The notes below the pieces were generated by a model, which saw only the letters and a program-made list of their open reading frames with translations, was not told the origin of the DNA and made no database searches. A stretch of DNA of 52,132 nucleotides from Thermoguttaceae bacterium (GTDB taxonomy: Bacteria; Planctomycetota; Planctomycetia; Pirellulales; Thermoguttaceae). The stretch covers positions 1 through 52,132 of the forward strand of contig JAFQXE010000020.1 of NCBI GenBank assembly GCA_017407125.1, read 5' to 3'. Positions 52,067 to 52,132 of this stretch are shown piece by piece (within the stretch, counting starts at the first letter, position 1; every line of letters begins with the position of its first letter). The translations under genes were made by a program, and so were the position numbers.

Positions 52067-52132
52067 ATTATTTACCTTGAAAAAACTTCCCTAAAAGGGA
52101 GCCAGCTTGCTGGCGACCGAAAGTTTTTTCAA

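Overview
The window looks like a chromosomal segment of a Planctomycetota bacterium or a close PVC-superphylum relative. The evidence is indirect: a very large secreted protein related to the hydrazine synthase alpha subunit with three c-type haem motifs, a DUF1573 protein, a PEP-CTERM protein with LamG-like domains, many long secreted glycan-active proteins in small operons, and secreted EF-hand proteins. There is no rRNA, no recognisable tRNA, no CRISPR array and no complete insertion sequence. The left edge cuts a restriction-type DNA methylase/helicase gene.

Layout. 1-726 is the 3' end of an N6-adenine methylase/helicase polypeptide. 941-9534 holds two minus-strand carbohydrate loci (a GH38-like protein with an upstream secreted toroid protein, and an alpha-galactosidase-like protein with an NPCBM domain) around a small McsA-like zinc protein. 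9835-19464 is a block of extreme-composition secreted proteins: a degenerate thioredoxin-fold protein with a 220-residue Asp-rich tail, then (after hemL and a DUF1573 protein) an 882-residue Lys/Pro/Phe/Cys repeat protein with EF-hands and a second EF-hand protein. 19611-30589 carries an acetyltransferase, a beta-helix protein, a PHP-like protein, a four-helix membrane protein, the HzsA-related cytochrome and the PEP-CTERM protein. 31338-34615 is a convergent pair of secreted ankyrin proteins. 35185-38971 has metG, a BON protein with a probable structured leader RNA, and a tandem pair of small unknown paralogues. 39078-42548 is one polypeptide joining a fatty acyl-AMP ligase, a carrier protein and an alpha-oxoamine synthase. 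42965-45990 has a radical SAM protein and two family 2 glycosyltransferases. 46044-49855 holds comM, a ThuA-like gene and an unknown gene, and 50716-51882 a T4-type RNA ligase.

The most unusual feature is the intergenic DNA. It is built from several families of short dispersed repeats: heptanucleotide tandem arrays at ten or more places with different unit sequences; an element with the core CCGCTCCCGTTGGTCGCT; small hairpins whose two arms change together between copies; a two-hairpin module with a constant spacer; a 74-bp segment identical at the two ends of the window; and a 51-bp near-perfect palindrome. These repeats have entered coding space: one heptamer array lies in frame inside the GH38-like gene, and the apparent N-termini of two other ORFs are translated repeat. 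In coding DNA the octamer TGTAACAG is strongly repeated, nearly always as a Val-Thr codon pair.

How the genes work together. Most of the window serves a surface-oriented, polysaccharide-degrading lifestyle (secreted hydrolases, beta-helix, NPCBM and LamG domains, calcium-binding repeat proteins), with lipid and glycan assembly on the right. Housekeeping genes (hemL, metG, comM) are scattered singly. All functional names come from motifs read by eye; no database search was possible.
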